NCBI RefSeq assembly: GCF_001552215.1
Contig: NZ_BCQT01000002.1
Coordinates: forward strand, 434,001-498,000
DNA length: 64,000 nucleotides
Direction: 5' to 3'
Source of the DNA: Actinomadura macra NBRC 14102
GTDB lineage: Bacteria; Actinomycetota; Actinomycetes; Streptosporangiales; Streptosporangiaceae
Shown here: positions 44,605 to 55,915 of the stretch, in pieces
Numbering within the stretch: position 1 is the first letter of the stretch
How the letters are laid out: every line of letters begins with the position of its first letter
The notes under the pieces: generated by a model
Seen by the model: the letters and a program-made list of their open reading frames with translations, nothing else
Database searches by the model: none
Told to the model about the DNA's origin: nothing
Position numbers and translations under genes: made by a program

Positions 44605-45210
44605 ATGGTGCGGACCAACCCTGAACGGCGAGCGGCTCTGCTGGACGCGGCTATCGAACTGCTGGCCCAGCGTGGAGCCCGCGGCGTCACCTATCGGGCT
44701 CTGGACGCCCACGCCGGTATGCCCACCGGCACCGCGCTGCACTACTTCCGCAACCGCAAGGAACTGCTCCACCAGATCGCCGACCGCGTCCTGGAGCGCT
44801 ACCGGCGGCGCGAAGACCAGCACCGCCAAGCCGTGACCGGCCCGCTCGACCGTGACGGCATGATCGCCCTGTTCCAGCGCAGCGTCCGTCAGGCCGTCGC
44901 CGACCCCACCCTCCAGATCGCCTCGATCGAGCTGGCCCTGGAGGCTGCTCGTACGCCCGACCTGCAACCGATCATGGTTCAGATGACCCGCACCGGCATC
45001 GGCGACGACTTCACCGACCTCGCCGCCCGCCACAGCCCCGGCGACACTCGCGATCTCACCCTGATGTACATGGCACTGCACTCACTGGTCACCCACCAGG
45101 TCCTCATCCCCGGCGCCCTGCCCATCACCCACACCGACGACCTGGTCGCCCACCTCATCGGCCGTCTCATCCCCGACCATCACCCCCAAGATCCGCAAGG
45201 CACCGCCTAG
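44605..45210 (+). CDS. TetR-family transcriptional regulator
   Basis: 201 residues. The N-terminal helix-turn-helix reads LLDAAIELLAQRGARGVTYR, then GMPTGTALHYFRNRKELL. The C-terminal ligand domain is helical. The ATG follows AGGACGG; a GTG is the next codon. Target genes are not obvious; the VOC gene follows 285 bases later on the same strand. Confidence 0.85.
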   Translation: MVRTNPERRAALLDAAIELLAQRGARGVTYRALDAHAGMPTGTALHYFRNRKELLHQIADRVLERYRRREDQHRQAVTGPLDRDGMIALFQRSVRQAVADPTLQIASIELALEAARTPDLQPIMVQMTRTGIGDDFTDLAARHSPGDTRDLTLMYMALHSLVTHQVLIPGALPITHTDDLVAHLIGRLIPDHHPQDPQGTA

Positions 45211-45495
45211 CTCGAAACACCATGCGTTTCGCCGGGGCAGGCGGCCTGGCGTAGCGCGGCGAGGGGTGCGACCGGATGAGAACTGATCCGGCAGCAGGAC
45301 GAGCGTCAGCGCACCTGACAGCCGCCAGCAGGTCGAGCATGGGTACATCGCCGCGCTGGGGCCGGTGCCGCGACGTCAGGCTGTACGGCTTCGCGGTGCC
45401 GTGCTCGCCGGCAACCGGACGGCGGTTGTCGATAATGGCCTGTCGGTTCCGTCTCAGAGGTAGACGTGGCCACACCACATACAGGGAGACCCAGC

Positions 45496-45936
45496 ATGGC
45501 GATTCAGCGGATGGACAACGTCCTTATCGTCGTCGACGACCTGGACGCGGTCATTGCGTTCTTCGTCGAACTCGGCATGGAACTGGAGGGCAAGGGGTCA
45601 CTTGAGGGAGGATTCGCGGAGCGCGTCATCGCGCTCAACGACGTCCGGCAGGACGTCGCGATGCTGCGGACTCCGGACGGCCATGGCCGAGTGGAGCTGG
45701 CGAAGTTCCACACGCCGAAGGCCATCACACCCGAGCCGAAGGACCCGCCGGCGAACACGCTGGGCATTCGTCGCATCATGTTCGCCGTCGACGACATCGA
45801 GGACGTCATCGCCCGCCTGCGAACCCACGGTGCCGAACTCGTGGGCGAAGTGGCGCGGTTCGAGGACATCTACCGACTCTGTTACGTCCGTGGCCCCGAG
45901 GGCATCATCGTCGGACTGGCCGAGCAGCTCGGCTGA
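45496..45936 (+). CDS. VOC-family (glyoxalase-like) protein
   Basis: 146 residues, two VOC modules: RMDNVLIVVDDLDAVIAFFV and IRRIMFAVDDIEDVIARL, ending YVRGPEGIIVGLAEQLG. It resembles the extradiol/glyoxalase I group whose metal ligands are histidine and glutamate; E is present in GPEGII. The ATG follows GGGAG. Substrate unknown. Confidence 0.85.
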   Translation: MAIQRMDNVLIVVDDLDAVIAFFVELGMELEGKGSLEGGFAERVIALNDVRQDVAMLRTPDGHGRVELAKFHTPKAITPEPKDPPANTLGIRRIMFAVDDIEDVIARLRTHGAELVGEVARFEDIYRLCYVRGPEGIIVGLAEQLG

Positions 45937-45966
45937 AGGCTGCCCGGCCCTTCTCGTCAACGGCCC

Positions 45967-46677
45967 TTACGGCTTCCAGCACTGGGTCAGTTTGTAGCTG
46001 CCCCGGTCGGACTTGGAGCCCACCGAGATGACCGCCGTGGAGTACGTGGTCAGACACATCGACTTCTTGACGGTGGCCCAGCTCGGCAGGCCCTGGTCGG
46101 ACCACTTCACGGGGTTGGCCTGGGAGTTGTATTGCGTGTAGGTCGTGCTCGTGCCGCTGTGGGAGGTGGTCCGTCCGGCGACCTTGCCGTTGCCGCAGTG
46201 GGGAGTGGCGCCGACCGACCATGGGATGCCCACTTGGACGTCCGCCGAACAGGTGGTCTGGTACCAGTTCTGGGTCAGCTTGGCGGCCTTGGCCTTCGAG
46301 GTCTTCTTCTTGCCGCACTTGGCAAGGACGGAAGCGCGCATCGTGGGGGCGGAGACCTTGAGACTCTTATAGGCGTGGACCGGCACCGATCCGGTGACGG
46401 TGTGCTCGACATCGTATTTCGCCGTGCCCCAGATGCTCACTCGCACGCACCGCTTGATTCCCGAGAAATACTTCTCTTCCCATCGGCTGTACTTCTTGGT
46501 GTAGTGCGTTCTCGCTGGGGCCCTCTTACCTTGCGATTCCGCCTCGCCCTGCTTGGCGTGGGCCGCTCGCGGAGCAGCCGCCTTCTCCGTCGCGTCCCCC
46601 GAACAGCCGGTCAGCATGGGGCCTGCCAGGACGAGCCCGGACGCCACCAGCACCGCCGCGCGCTTCGCGTTATTCAT
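45967..46677 (-). CDS. Predicted lipoprotein, cysteine-rich, secreted
   Basis: 236 residues. Signal peptide and lipobox LTGC near residue 25. The mature part is basic and Thr/Ser-rich with seven further cysteines (IKRCVRV, LAKCGKKK, TTCSADV, PHCGNG, SMCLTT, TQCWKP). Likely disulfides. The ATG follows GGAGGAG. Not recognised; a similar secreted protein lies beyond the STAS/wHTH pair at 47883. Confidence 0.65.
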   Translation of the reverse strand: MNNAKRAAVLVASGLVLAGPMLTGCSGDATEKAAAPRAAHAKQGEAESQGKRAPARTHYTKKYSRWEEKYFSGIKRCVRVSIWGTAKYDVEHTVTGSVPVHAYKSLKVSAPTMRASVLAKCGKKKTSKAKAAKLTQNWYQTTCSADVQVGIPWSVGATPHCGNGKVAGRTTSHSGTSTTYTQYNSQANPVKWSDQGLPSWATVKKSMCLTTYSTAVISVGSKSDRGSYKLTQCWKP

Positions 46678-46774
46678 ATTCTTCTCCTCCGCGTGAACCC
46701 TCGCCCATGTGTCGAATGGGCACTTCAGGTGTCCAGCTGGGAGTTGAATCTAGAATGGTGCGAAATTCGTCACC

Positions 46775-46790
46775 AGGGCCTTAGGGCCCT
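46775..46790. repeat. 16-bp palindromic repeat, copy 1
   Basis: AGGGCC-TTAG-GGCCCT, identical to 47776-47791. It is 38 bases past the STAS gene stop and can form a 6-base-pair hairpin. Confidence 0.7.
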
Positions 46791-46827
46791 ATGGGGCGGC
46801 TTGCGGGGCCCAGGCGCGGCACGGGCG

Positions 46828-47295
46828 TCAGGCGGCGCTTTCGGTGGGGGTATAGGTGGATAGGCAACCCGCCGGTGGGAGGTCCTCCCTGCGCTCTACC
46901 ACGGACTTCAGCAGGTGCCGGTTCAACATCCGTCGGGCAGGGCTGCCCTCCGGGGCGATCAGGTAGAGCGTGCCGCGGGCGGCGCGCACCGTGAAGCGGG
47001 CCTTGGTCAGCAGGTTGGCGCCCTGGGCGTCGATCACGTCGATCCGCGAGAGATCCAGCGCCAGCCGCAGGGGCTGCTCGGCCAGCACGATCGTGGTCAG
47101 GATGTTCGCCTCCGCGGTCACCACCGTCTCCGACACCAGGTGGCCGGTCATGGTCAGGACCACTCCCTCGTCGTGGGCTGCGGAGCTCATGGTCAGCCTC
47201 GGCCGGTCGGGTGAGGGTGAGGCGTGGGTCACCGGGGCACTGGGCACGGGCGGGACGACGATCGTTGTGGGCTGCGGGGTGGGCTGCGCGAGCAT
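46828..47295 (-). CDS. STAS-domain protein with altered phosphorylation site
   Basis: 155 residues. A Pro/Thr-rich N-terminal 40 residues are followed by a STAS domain: VVLTMTGHLVSETVVTAEAN, then LALDLSRIDVIDAQGANLLT and LYLIAPEGSPARRMLNR. The usual phosphorylated serine in D-S-x-G is alanine (DAQGAN), so it may act constitutively. The ATG has GGAGGGTG nine bases upstream. It is divergent from a small wHTH protein across an AT-rich promoter. Confidence 0.78.
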   Translation of the reverse strand: MLAQPTPQPTTIVVPPVPSAPVTHASPSPDRPRLTMSSAAHDEGVVLTMTGHLVSETVVTAEANILTTIVLAEQPLRLALDLSRIDVIDAQGANLLTKARFTVRAARGTLYLIAPEGSPARRMLNRHLLKSVVERREDLPPAGCLSTYTPTESAA

Positions 47296-47480
47296 GACAA
47301 GCACCCTCCTTACGTTCGCCGGTTCACCGAGGGGTGCGGACACCTCAAGAATATTACACGAAAGATTCTTCGGTAAAAGTTTCTCGTATGATGATCCGGT
47401 GATCTCCATCGCACTGCCCGTGATGGAGCGCACCCGGGGCTGCCGGGGTGCGAGTGAGCAGGACATGACGGGGTGGAGTG
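47296..47480. promoter_or_regulatory. Divergent AT-rich promoter region of the STAS/wHTH pair
   Basis: Minus strand carries TAATAT and plus strand TATGAT as -10 boxes. Between them is an imperfect inverted repeat running from ACGAAAGATTC to AGTTTCTCGT, a possible site for the wHTH protein. Confidence 0.45.
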
Positions 47481-47777
47481 ATGGGGAGCACGCCGGAGTG
47501 GCCCGACAAGCCGTGGACGTTCCTGACCAACCATGCGCGGGTGCTGATCTGCATCGCCCGTAGCCCCGACCTCCGGGTACGGGACGTGGCGCAGGAGATC
47601 GGGATCACCGAGCGCGCGGCGCAGCTCATCATCACCGACCTGGAGGAGGCGGGCTACCTCACCCGCGTCCGCGTCGGGCGCCGCAACACCTACACCATCA
47701 ACGCCGACCGGCCCTTCCGGCACCCCGCCGAGGCCGACCACGACGTCCAGGCACTGATCGAGCTGTTCGCCGACTAG
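47481..47777 (+). CDS. Small winged-helix transcriptional regulator (MarR-like)
   Basis: 98 residues. The winged helix is NHARVLICIARSPDLRVRDV, then GITERAAQLIITDLEEAGYL and RVGRRNTYTIN. The ATG follows GGAG closely; a GTG one codon earlier is possible. It is paired with a divergent STAS gene, a pattern that suggests autoregulation. Confidence 0.75.
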   Translation: MGSTPEWPDKPWTFLTNHARVLICIARSPDLRVRDVAQEIGITERAAQLIITDLEEAGYLTRVRVGRRNTYTINADRPFRHPAEADHDVQALIELFAD

Positions 47778-47791
47778 GGCCTTAGGGCCCT
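47776..47791. repeat. 16-bp palindromic repeat, copy 2
   Basis: AGGGCC-TTAG-GGCCCT, identical to 46775-46790, overlapping the wHTH stop codon. A weaker copy (CCTAGGGCTCT) follows. Confidence 0.7.
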
Positions 47792-47882
47792 GCCGCCACT
47801 GGGGTCCTAGGGCTCTGACCTGCGTGCCTGTTCCGCTCTTAGATTCCTTCCCAGAAGCGAGTCATGGTCGGAAGGAACCTCC

Positions 47883-48530
47883 ATGCGGGTGTCTCGAAAA
47901 GCAGTGCGCGTCGCGGTGATCGCGGCGGCGGTGACCGGTGTCGGCGGGGCCGGGCTGACCGCGCTCGTCCAGAACCAGGAGGCCACCGGTAGGGCGGCCA
48001 CGGTGTCGGCGGGCGAGAGCCTCTCCAAGGCGGGGGCGCCGTGCATCGTCTCCGGCGCCAGGACGGCCAAGTACCGGCACTTCGAGAGGACCGAGTACGT
48101 CTGGAAGAACGTCTACCCCTGGCGCACCTCCGCCTGGGGCCCGAAGAGCGTTGAGATCAAGAAGGGGGTGAAGGTCTCCAATGTCGTGACCGGAACCCTC
48201 GGCGCGCCGATCAAGTCGATCAACGCGGCCGTCGGCTTCCAGGTGACGAAGGAGAACTCGACCGACGTCTCCCACCGGTGGCGGCTCAAGAAGCGCCGCC
48301 ACTACACCCTCCGGATGGGCCAGGGCTTCAAGGTCTACAAGTTCAACGTCTACGACGCCCTGGGCAACCTCCAGGCCGGGGGTCAGGGCGGGGCGTACTG
48401 CGTGTTCAACGGCAAGTACAAGTACGTGGGATCTGGATACGCCAAGAAGTTCTGGACGTTCGACGACAAGTGCACCTGGAACAAGAACGGCAAGCAGGTG
48501 GCCTGCACGTCCGCGGATCTCGCCTACTGA
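47883..48530 (+). CDS. Secreted protein of unknown function
   Basis: 215 residues. A signal peptide (MRVSRKAVRVAVIAAAVTG ending near residue 30) precedes a basic aromatic-rich body: KYRHFERTEYVWKNVYPWRT, NVVTGTLGAPIKSINAAVG and HYTLRMGQGFKVYKFNVYD. The last part resembles actinomycete secreted beta-sandwich proteins with aerolysin-like stretches. ATG after GGAAGG. Its 3' end meets the HTH-SH3 gene. Confidence 0.65.
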   Translation: MRVSRKAVRVAVIAAAVTGVGGAGLTALVQNQEATGRAATVSAGESLSKAGAPCIVSGARTAKYRHFERTEYVWKNVYPWRTSAWGPKSVEIKKGVKVSNVVTGTLGAPIKSINAAVGFQVTKENSTDVSHRWRLKKRRHYTLRMGQGFKVYKFNVYDALGNLQAGGQGGAYCVFNGKYKYVGSGYAKKFWTFDDKCTWNKNGKQVACTSADLAY

Positions 48531-48545
48531 TCGCGGGCGTGCGGT

Positions 48546-49475
48546 TCAGCAGAGGGGCTTCCAGTGGCGGCGGTCGGGATGGATCCAGCCCGACCGGCCG
48601 TCGGCGGCGGTGACGTACCAGAGTCCGGTGGGGTCGTCGGGGGCACCGCGCTTTCTCACGGTGAGTTCGGTGTCCTGCGTGACGACCTCACCGGTTCGCT
48701 CGTCGTCCCGCGTCCGCAGGGACAGGTCCGTTGCGATGACTACATAACGGTCGCATTGGGCCGCCGGCCCGGACCGGCGGGAAGCCGTGGAGGAGACAGC
48801 GGGGCTGGGGCCCTGGGCGCTGCTGTCGTCCTCGCTGGAGTCGTCACGACGTTCGGTCGGTGTCGTCTCCGGGTACTGCGCGGGTGCCGTCGGCCGGTCC
48901 CGTGGCGAGAACTGGCCGGAGCTGCGTATCAGCAGGGCTGTCACGCCGACCAGGGCGACCGTGCCGATCAGGGCGAGCACGGCCGGGTTCTCCCACGACC
49001 TGAAGCGCGGCGGATGCCACGGGTCGGGGTCGGGGAGGGGCTTCGCGGGCGGGCGAGGCGGGACGGGCGGGACGGGCGGCGGCGCGGCGGCGGGGACGAG
49101 CGACAGCCTGATCGGGGCATCCGGCCGAGGCGTGGTGGGCTCGCGTTCCTCGCCGGGATCAGGCGTGCCCGCCGGCAGGTGGACGGACGGGCTGGAGGCG
49201 GCGACCCGGTAGGCGGTCCAGTGTTCGTGGAGTTCGTCGGCGGGTAGATCGGCCCGTTCGAGCAGATCAGCGTAGGCCACTTGATCGGGAAGACTCAGGC
49301 CCTTGATCCAATGTTCCAGAGTGCTTTTGTCGAGTCCCAGTGCTTCGGCCTGAGTTCTCATCGTGGGTTGGCGCGTCCGCTTCGCCAGTGCGTCGATCAT
49401 GGCGCTCAGAGTGTGCCGCTCGGGGGACGGAAGCCGATCCGGGTCCGGTTCGCGCTGCTGTTCCACCTTGGTCAC
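48546..49475 (-). CDS. Membrane-anchored HTH protein with extracellular SH3-like domain
   Basis: 309 residues. A helix-turn-helix (residues about 20-70, MRTQAEALGLDKSTLEHWIK) is followed by a proline-rich linker, one membrane helix (about 163-183) and an outer Ser/Thr-rich segment. The end (about 245-309) has an SH3-like fold (YVVIATDLSLRTR, then TGLWYVTAADGRSGWIHPDR). It looks like a one-component sensor with the DNA-binding part inside. Its targets are unknown. GTG start. Confidence 0.72.
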   Translation of the reverse strand: MTKVEQQREPDPDRLPSPERHTLSAMIDALAKRTRQPTMRTQAEALGLDKSTLEHWIKGLSLPDQVAYADLLERADLPADELHEHWTAYRVAASSPSVHLPAGTPDPGEEREPTTPRPDAPIRLSLVPAAAPPPVPPVPPRPPAKPLPDPDPWHPPRFRSWENPAVLALIGTVALVGVTALLIRSSGQFSPRDRPTAPAQYPETTPTERRDDSSEDDSSAQGPSPAVSSTASRRSGPAAQCDRYVVIATDLSLRTRDDERTGEVVTQDTELTVRKRGAPDDPTGLWYVTAADGRSGWIHPDRRHWKPLC

Positions 49476-49864
49476 CCGTCCCGTCCCATAGCGACGTTCG
49501 TGCAGGTCACAACCTTGCGTATCTCGATCTTTCGTTGTGTCCCACCGCGGGTCAGGTCATGGGGCGGGGGGCCACGTTTGATTCTGGCCTGTCCAAGTCT
49601 TCATCGGAACGCACATTCGGAATTCGTCAGAGGGCGCACACGCATGGCACGTTTCTTCTAGAATCCGCGGCCACGGATGATCAATGCGTGCGTCACCGGC
49701 AAGGCGCTCGCCCACTCCCTTGGACACGGGTGTCGGACGCCGTCGGCACGGCACCGGCCGCAGCCGGGATCGTGAAGTGCCGGCGACGAATTTTCGCCGT
49801 GGTGTCGATTCCGCCGGATCCCGTTTGTCGAGAGGACGACGGGCCCGAGCGGGAGGAGACGGAC
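49476..49864. other. Promoter region ahead of the ECF42 operon
   Basis: Nearly 390 bases between the divergent HTH-SH3 and MFS genes. No coding frame is convincing. It is fairly AT-rich at 49490-49560, where a promoter for the minus gene is likely. No ECF-type -35 (AAC) pair could be assigned with confidence. Confidence 0.35.
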
Positions 49865-51256
49865 ATGCGACGGTGGACGGCGCTGGCACTGCTGTGCGCG
49901 GCGAACTTCATGGTGATCCTGGACTCGCAGATCGTGTTGCTGGCGCTGCCGTCCATCGAGCGGGACCTGGGGTTCGCGGAAGGTGGAGCACAGTGGGTGC
50001 TGAGCGCCTACCTGCTCGGCTTCGGCGGGTTGCTGCTGCTCGGCGGCCGCACGGCGGATCTCCTCGGGAGGCGGCGGACGTTCCTCAGCGGGACGGCGCT
50101 GTTCCTCGTCGGGTCCCTGCTGTGCGGGTTCGCCTGGACGGGCGGGATCCTGATCGCCGCGCGGGTGGTGCAGGGCGTGTCGGCCGCGCTGATGGCGCCC
50201 AGTGCGCTCGCGGTGGTGACCGCGATGTTCGCCGAGGGTCCCGAACGCAACAAGGCGCTGGCGATCTGGTCGAGCGTCGGCGGATTCGGGGCCACAGCGG
50301 CGTTGCTGGTGGGCGGGAGCCTGACCGACCTGTGGGGATGGCCCGCCGTCTTCTTCCTCAACGTGCCGGTCGCCGGTGCGCTGCTGGTGCTCGGTCCGCT
50401 GCTGCTGAGCGAGAGCCGGGGGCGGGCGCGGGCCTACGACCCGGCGGGTGCTCTGACGGTCACCGTGGCGGTGTCGGCCGCCGTGTACGCGGTGGTGCGG
50501 GCGCCCGAGGTCGGCTGGGGCAGTACGTCCACGATGGCAGTGTTCGGCGGAGCCGTCCTGGCGGGCGCGCTGTTCGTGTGGATCGAGTCGCGGTCGGCGG
50601 CGCCGCTGGTCCCGCTGCGGGTTTTCCGGTCGCGACCGGTGGTGGGCGGGAACCTGGTGATGCTGCTGACGGCGATGGCCGCGTTCGGGACGTCGTTCAC
50701 CGTGTCGCGGTACGCGCAGGGGCTGCTCCGGTACACGCCACTGGAGTTCGGGCTGGCCACGGCCGTGCTGCCGGTGATGGCGGTCGCCGGATCCTACGCG
50801 GCGCAGGCGGCGATCGGACGGGTCGGGACCCGGCCGGTGGCGGTGGCGGGCATGGGGTTCATGGGTGCGGGCTGTCTCGCGCTCGGCCGGGTCACCACCG
50901 GCAGCGGTTACGTCCTGGGGCTGCTGCCCGGATTGCTGGTGTTCGGGTTCGGGCTGGGGGCGTGCGGGGTGGCGGCGGCCGTGACCGCGCTGGCCGGGGC
51001 GACGGAGCGGGACTCCGGCCTCGCGTCCGGTCTGAACACGGCGGCGTTCCAGCTCGGCGGCGCGCTCGGCGTGGCCGTCGCGTCGACCGTGGAGCTCTCG
51101 CGCGCCGCGCTGCCGGGCTTCCGCCTGGCGTTCGACGTGTCGGCTGGGATCGCCCTCGCGGGAGGGGCGGTCGCGGGGTTCGCGCTCGTGATGCGACGAG
51201 TTCCGGGACCGCCGGAGGTCACTGTTATCGAGGAGGAGAAGATATGCAGTACATGA
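49865..51256 (+). CDS. MFS drug/proton antiporter, DHA2-type
   Basis: 463 residues, about 14 membrane segments. Helix 1 (NFMVILDSQIVLLALPSIER), the loop GGRTADLLGRRRTFLSGT and RVVQGVSAALMAPSALAVV are typical of EmrB/QacA carriers. The ATG follows GGAGGAG. Its last 13 bases overlap the DGPF gene, so it heads the operon MFS-DGPF-ECF42. Confidence 0.9.
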   Translation: MRRWTALALLCAANFMVILDSQIVLLALPSIERDLGFAEGGAQWVLSAYLLGFGGLLLLGGRTADLLGRRRTFLSGTALFLVGSLLCGFAWTGGILIAARVVQGVSAALMAPSALAVVTAMFAEGPERNKALAIWSSVGGFGATAALLVGGSLTDLWGWPAVFFLNVPVAGALLVLGPLLLSESRGRARAYDPAGALTVTVAVSAAVYAVVRAPEVGWGSTSTMAVFGGAVLAGALFVWIESRSAAPLVPLRVFRSRPVVGGNLVMLLTAMAAFGTSFTVSRYAQGLLRYTPLEFGLATAVLPVMAVAGSYAAQAAIGRVGTRPVAVAGMGFMGAGCLALGRVTTGSGYVLGLLPGLLVFGFGLGACGVAAAVTALAGATERDSGLASGLNTAAFQLGGALGVAVASTVELSRAALPGFRLAFDVSAGIALAGGAVAGFALVMRRVPGPPEVTVIEEEKICST

Positions 51257-51573
51257 TGCTGATCTGCGGTGACGAGCACGCGGAGGTGGCACCCGAGGTC
51301 TTCGCCGACACCGGAGCATGGGTCGCGGAGATGGAGGAGCGCGGCGTCCGCAAGACCGGCAACCGGCTGCGTCCCACCGAGACCGCGACGATGGTCCGGG
51401 TGCGGGACGGGGAGACGCTGCTGTCGGACGGGCCGTTCGCCGAGACCAAGGAGCAGATCCTCGGGTTCGACCTGATCGACTGCGCCGACCTGGAGGAGGC
51501 CCTGGAGATCGCCGCCAAGCATCCCTCGGCGCGGCTGGGCGGGATCGAGGTCAGGCCGATCTGGACGCCATGA
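51244..51573 (+). CDS. DGPF/YCII-family protein, partner of ECF42
   Basis: 109 residues. It has the DGPF motif in LLSDGPFAETKEQILG and the YCII-like start MQYMMLICGDEHAE. These proteins are the conserved neighbours of ECF42 sigma factors; their role in signalling is not settled. It overlaps the MFS stop and its own stop overlaps the sigma start (ATGA), so translation is coupled on both sides. Confidence 0.88.
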   Translation: MQYMMLICGDEHAEVAPEVFADTGAWVAEMEERGVRKTGNRLRPTETATMVRVRDGETLLSDGPFAETKEQILGFDLIDCADLEEALEIAAKHPSARLGGIEVRPIWTP

Positions 51574-52817
51574 CCGTCGAGGACGAGGTCGCGGCGGCCT
51601 TCCGCGAGGAGTGGGGCCGGGTCGTCGCGACCCTCATCCGCGTGACCGGCGACTGGGACCTCGCCGAGGAGTGCGCGCAGGAGGCGTTCGCGCGCGCCCT
51701 GGAACGGTGGCCGGGCGATGGCGTCCCGCGGCGGCCGGGCGCCTGGCTGACCACCACGGCCCGCAACCACGCGCTGAACCGGCTGCGCCGCGGCGCGACC
51801 GAGATCGAGAAGCTCAGGCAGGTGAGCGTCATGACCGGCGCGGACGAACCCCCGGGCACCGCCGGGGTGGCCGACGACCGGCTGCGGCTGATCTTCACCT
51901 GCTGCCATCCCGCGCTGCCGATCGAGGGCCGCGTCGCGCTCACCCTGCGCACCCTGCTCGGGCTGACCACCGCGGAGATCGCGCGGGCGTTCCTGACCCG
52001 GGAGCAGGCGATGGCGCAGCGGCTCGTCCGGGCCAAACGCAAGATCCGCGAGGCCGGCATCCCGTACCGGGTTCCCGCCGCGCACCTGCTGCCCGAGCGG
52101 ACGGCCGCGGTGCTGGGCGTGGTGTACCTGCTCTTCAACGAGGGGTACGCGGCGACGGAGGGCGGCCCGGTCCGCGCTGACCTGTGCGCCGAGGCGATCC
52201 GGCTCGCCCGCGTCCTGGACGAGCTGATGCCGGACGAGCCCGAGGTCCGCGGGCTCCTGGCCCTGCTGCTGCTCCAGCACTCCCGCCGTAACGCACGTAT
52301 GGATCCGGCCGGAGACCTGGTGGCGCTCGACGAGCAGGACCGCACGAGATGGGAGCGCGGCGCGATCACCGAGGGCACCGGGCTGCTGGATGCCGCGCTG
52401 CGCCGCGGGAAGCCCGGCCCCTACCAGGTGCAGGCGGCCATCGCGGCCTGTCACGCGTCCGCCCCGACGGCGGCGGAAACCGACTGGCCGCAGATCGCCG
52501 CCCTGTACGGGCGCCTCGAAGAGATGAACCCGGGGCCGGTCGTCCGGCTCAACCGCGCGGTCGCGGTCGCCATGGCGGACGGGCCGGCGGTGGGTCTCGC
52601 ACTCGTCCGGGAGCTGGACGGGCGGCTGGACGGCTACCACCTGCTCCCCGCCACCCGCGCCGACCTGCTCCGCCGCCTCGGCCGCGACGCCGAGGCGGCG
52701 GACGCCTACCGCGCCGCGCTTGAGCTGGCCCGCACCGAAGCGGACCGCCGCTTCCTCACCCGCCGGCTCGCCGAAACACAACCCGGACCTGAGAGACCAC
52801 CCGGACCGGGCGCCTGA
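51570..52817 (+). CDS. ECF42-type RNA polymerase sigma factor
   Basis: 415 residues, longer than a normal ECF. Sigma2 is at about 5-75 (DLAEECAQEAFARALERWPG), sigma4 at about 110-160 (VALTLRTLLGLTTAEIARAF). A C-terminal extension of about 250 residues has a TPR-like helical pattern and the block YLLFNEGYAATEG. ECF42 lacks an anti-sigma factor and is thought to be controlled by this extension. It forms one operon with a DGPF protein and an MFS carrier. It converges with clpB seven bases away. Confidence 0.9.
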   Translation: MTVEDEVAAAFREEWGRVVATLIRVTGDWDLAEECAQEAFARALERWPGDGVPRRPGAWLTTTARNHALNRLRRGATEIEKLRQVSVMTGADEPPGTAGVADDRLRLIFTCCHPALPIEGRVALTLRTLLGLTTAEIARAFLTREQAMAQRLVRAKRKIREAGIPYRVPAAHLLPERTAAVLGVVYLLFNEGYAATEGGPVRADLCAEAIRLARVLDELMPDEPEVRGLLALLLLQHSRRNARMDPAGDLVALDEQDRTRWERGAITEGTGLLDAALRRGKPGPYQVQAAIAACHASAPTAAETDWPQIAALYGRLEEMNPGPVVRLNRAVAVAMADGPAVGLALVRELDGRLDGYHLLPATRADLLRRLGRDAEAADAYRAALELARTEADRRFLTRRLAETQPGPERPPGPGA

Positions 52818-52824
52818 ACGCCGA

Positions 52825-55422
<2,598 letters not shown>

Positions 55423-55459
55423 AGTTCCGCTCCCCTGCGACGAGGGACGCCCCCCAGGG

Positions 55460-55912
55460 TCAGTCCCGGTTCCGCTCGTGCCAGACCACGACACTCGTAT
55501 GCCTGATCGGCACCAGGTCGGAGCCCGGCGTGCCGCCCGGCTCCCCGTGCCGGCGCTGCTGGGCCAGCCGCGCCGCTACCGCCCGGGTCGATTCGAGTTC
55601 GTTCGCGAGGTCCGCCAGCGCGGCGTGCGCCTTGGCGAGTTCCTCGCGGAGCCGCACGTTGTCGCGTTGCAGCTCCAGGATGTGCTTGATGCCCGACAGG
55701 TTGATGCCCTCCTCCTGCGAGAGCCGCTGGATCTCGCGGAGCATCACGATGTCGCGCATCGAGTAGCGGCGGCCGCGTCCCGCCGTCCGGCCGGGGGACA
55801 CCAGGCCCATCCGGTCGTAGGTCCGCAGCGTCTGCGGGTGCAGCCCGGACAGCTGCGCGGCCACGGAGATCACGTAGACCGGGGTGCTGTCACCGAAGGG
55901 ATCGGTCTGCAT
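55460..55912 (-). CDS. hspR: Heat-shock repressor HspR (MerR family)
   Basis: 150 residues. The MerR helix-turn-helix reads VISVAAQLSGLHPQTLRTYD, then GRRYSMRDIVMLREIQRLS. A coiled coil (LQRDNVRLREELAKAHAALA) follows. HspR binds HAIR sites with DnaK as co-repressor. A HAIR lies upstream of dnaK at 59826. It starts three bases after the dnaJ stop. Confidence 0.95.
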   Translation of the reverse strand: MQTDPFGDSTPVYVISVAAQLSGLHPQTLRTYDRMGLVSPGRTAGRGRRYSMRDIVMLREIQRLSQEEGINLSGIKHILELQRDNVRLREELAKAHAALADLANELESTRAVAARLAQQRRHGEPGGTPGSDLVPIRHTSVVVWHERNRD

Positions 55913-55915
55913 GGC

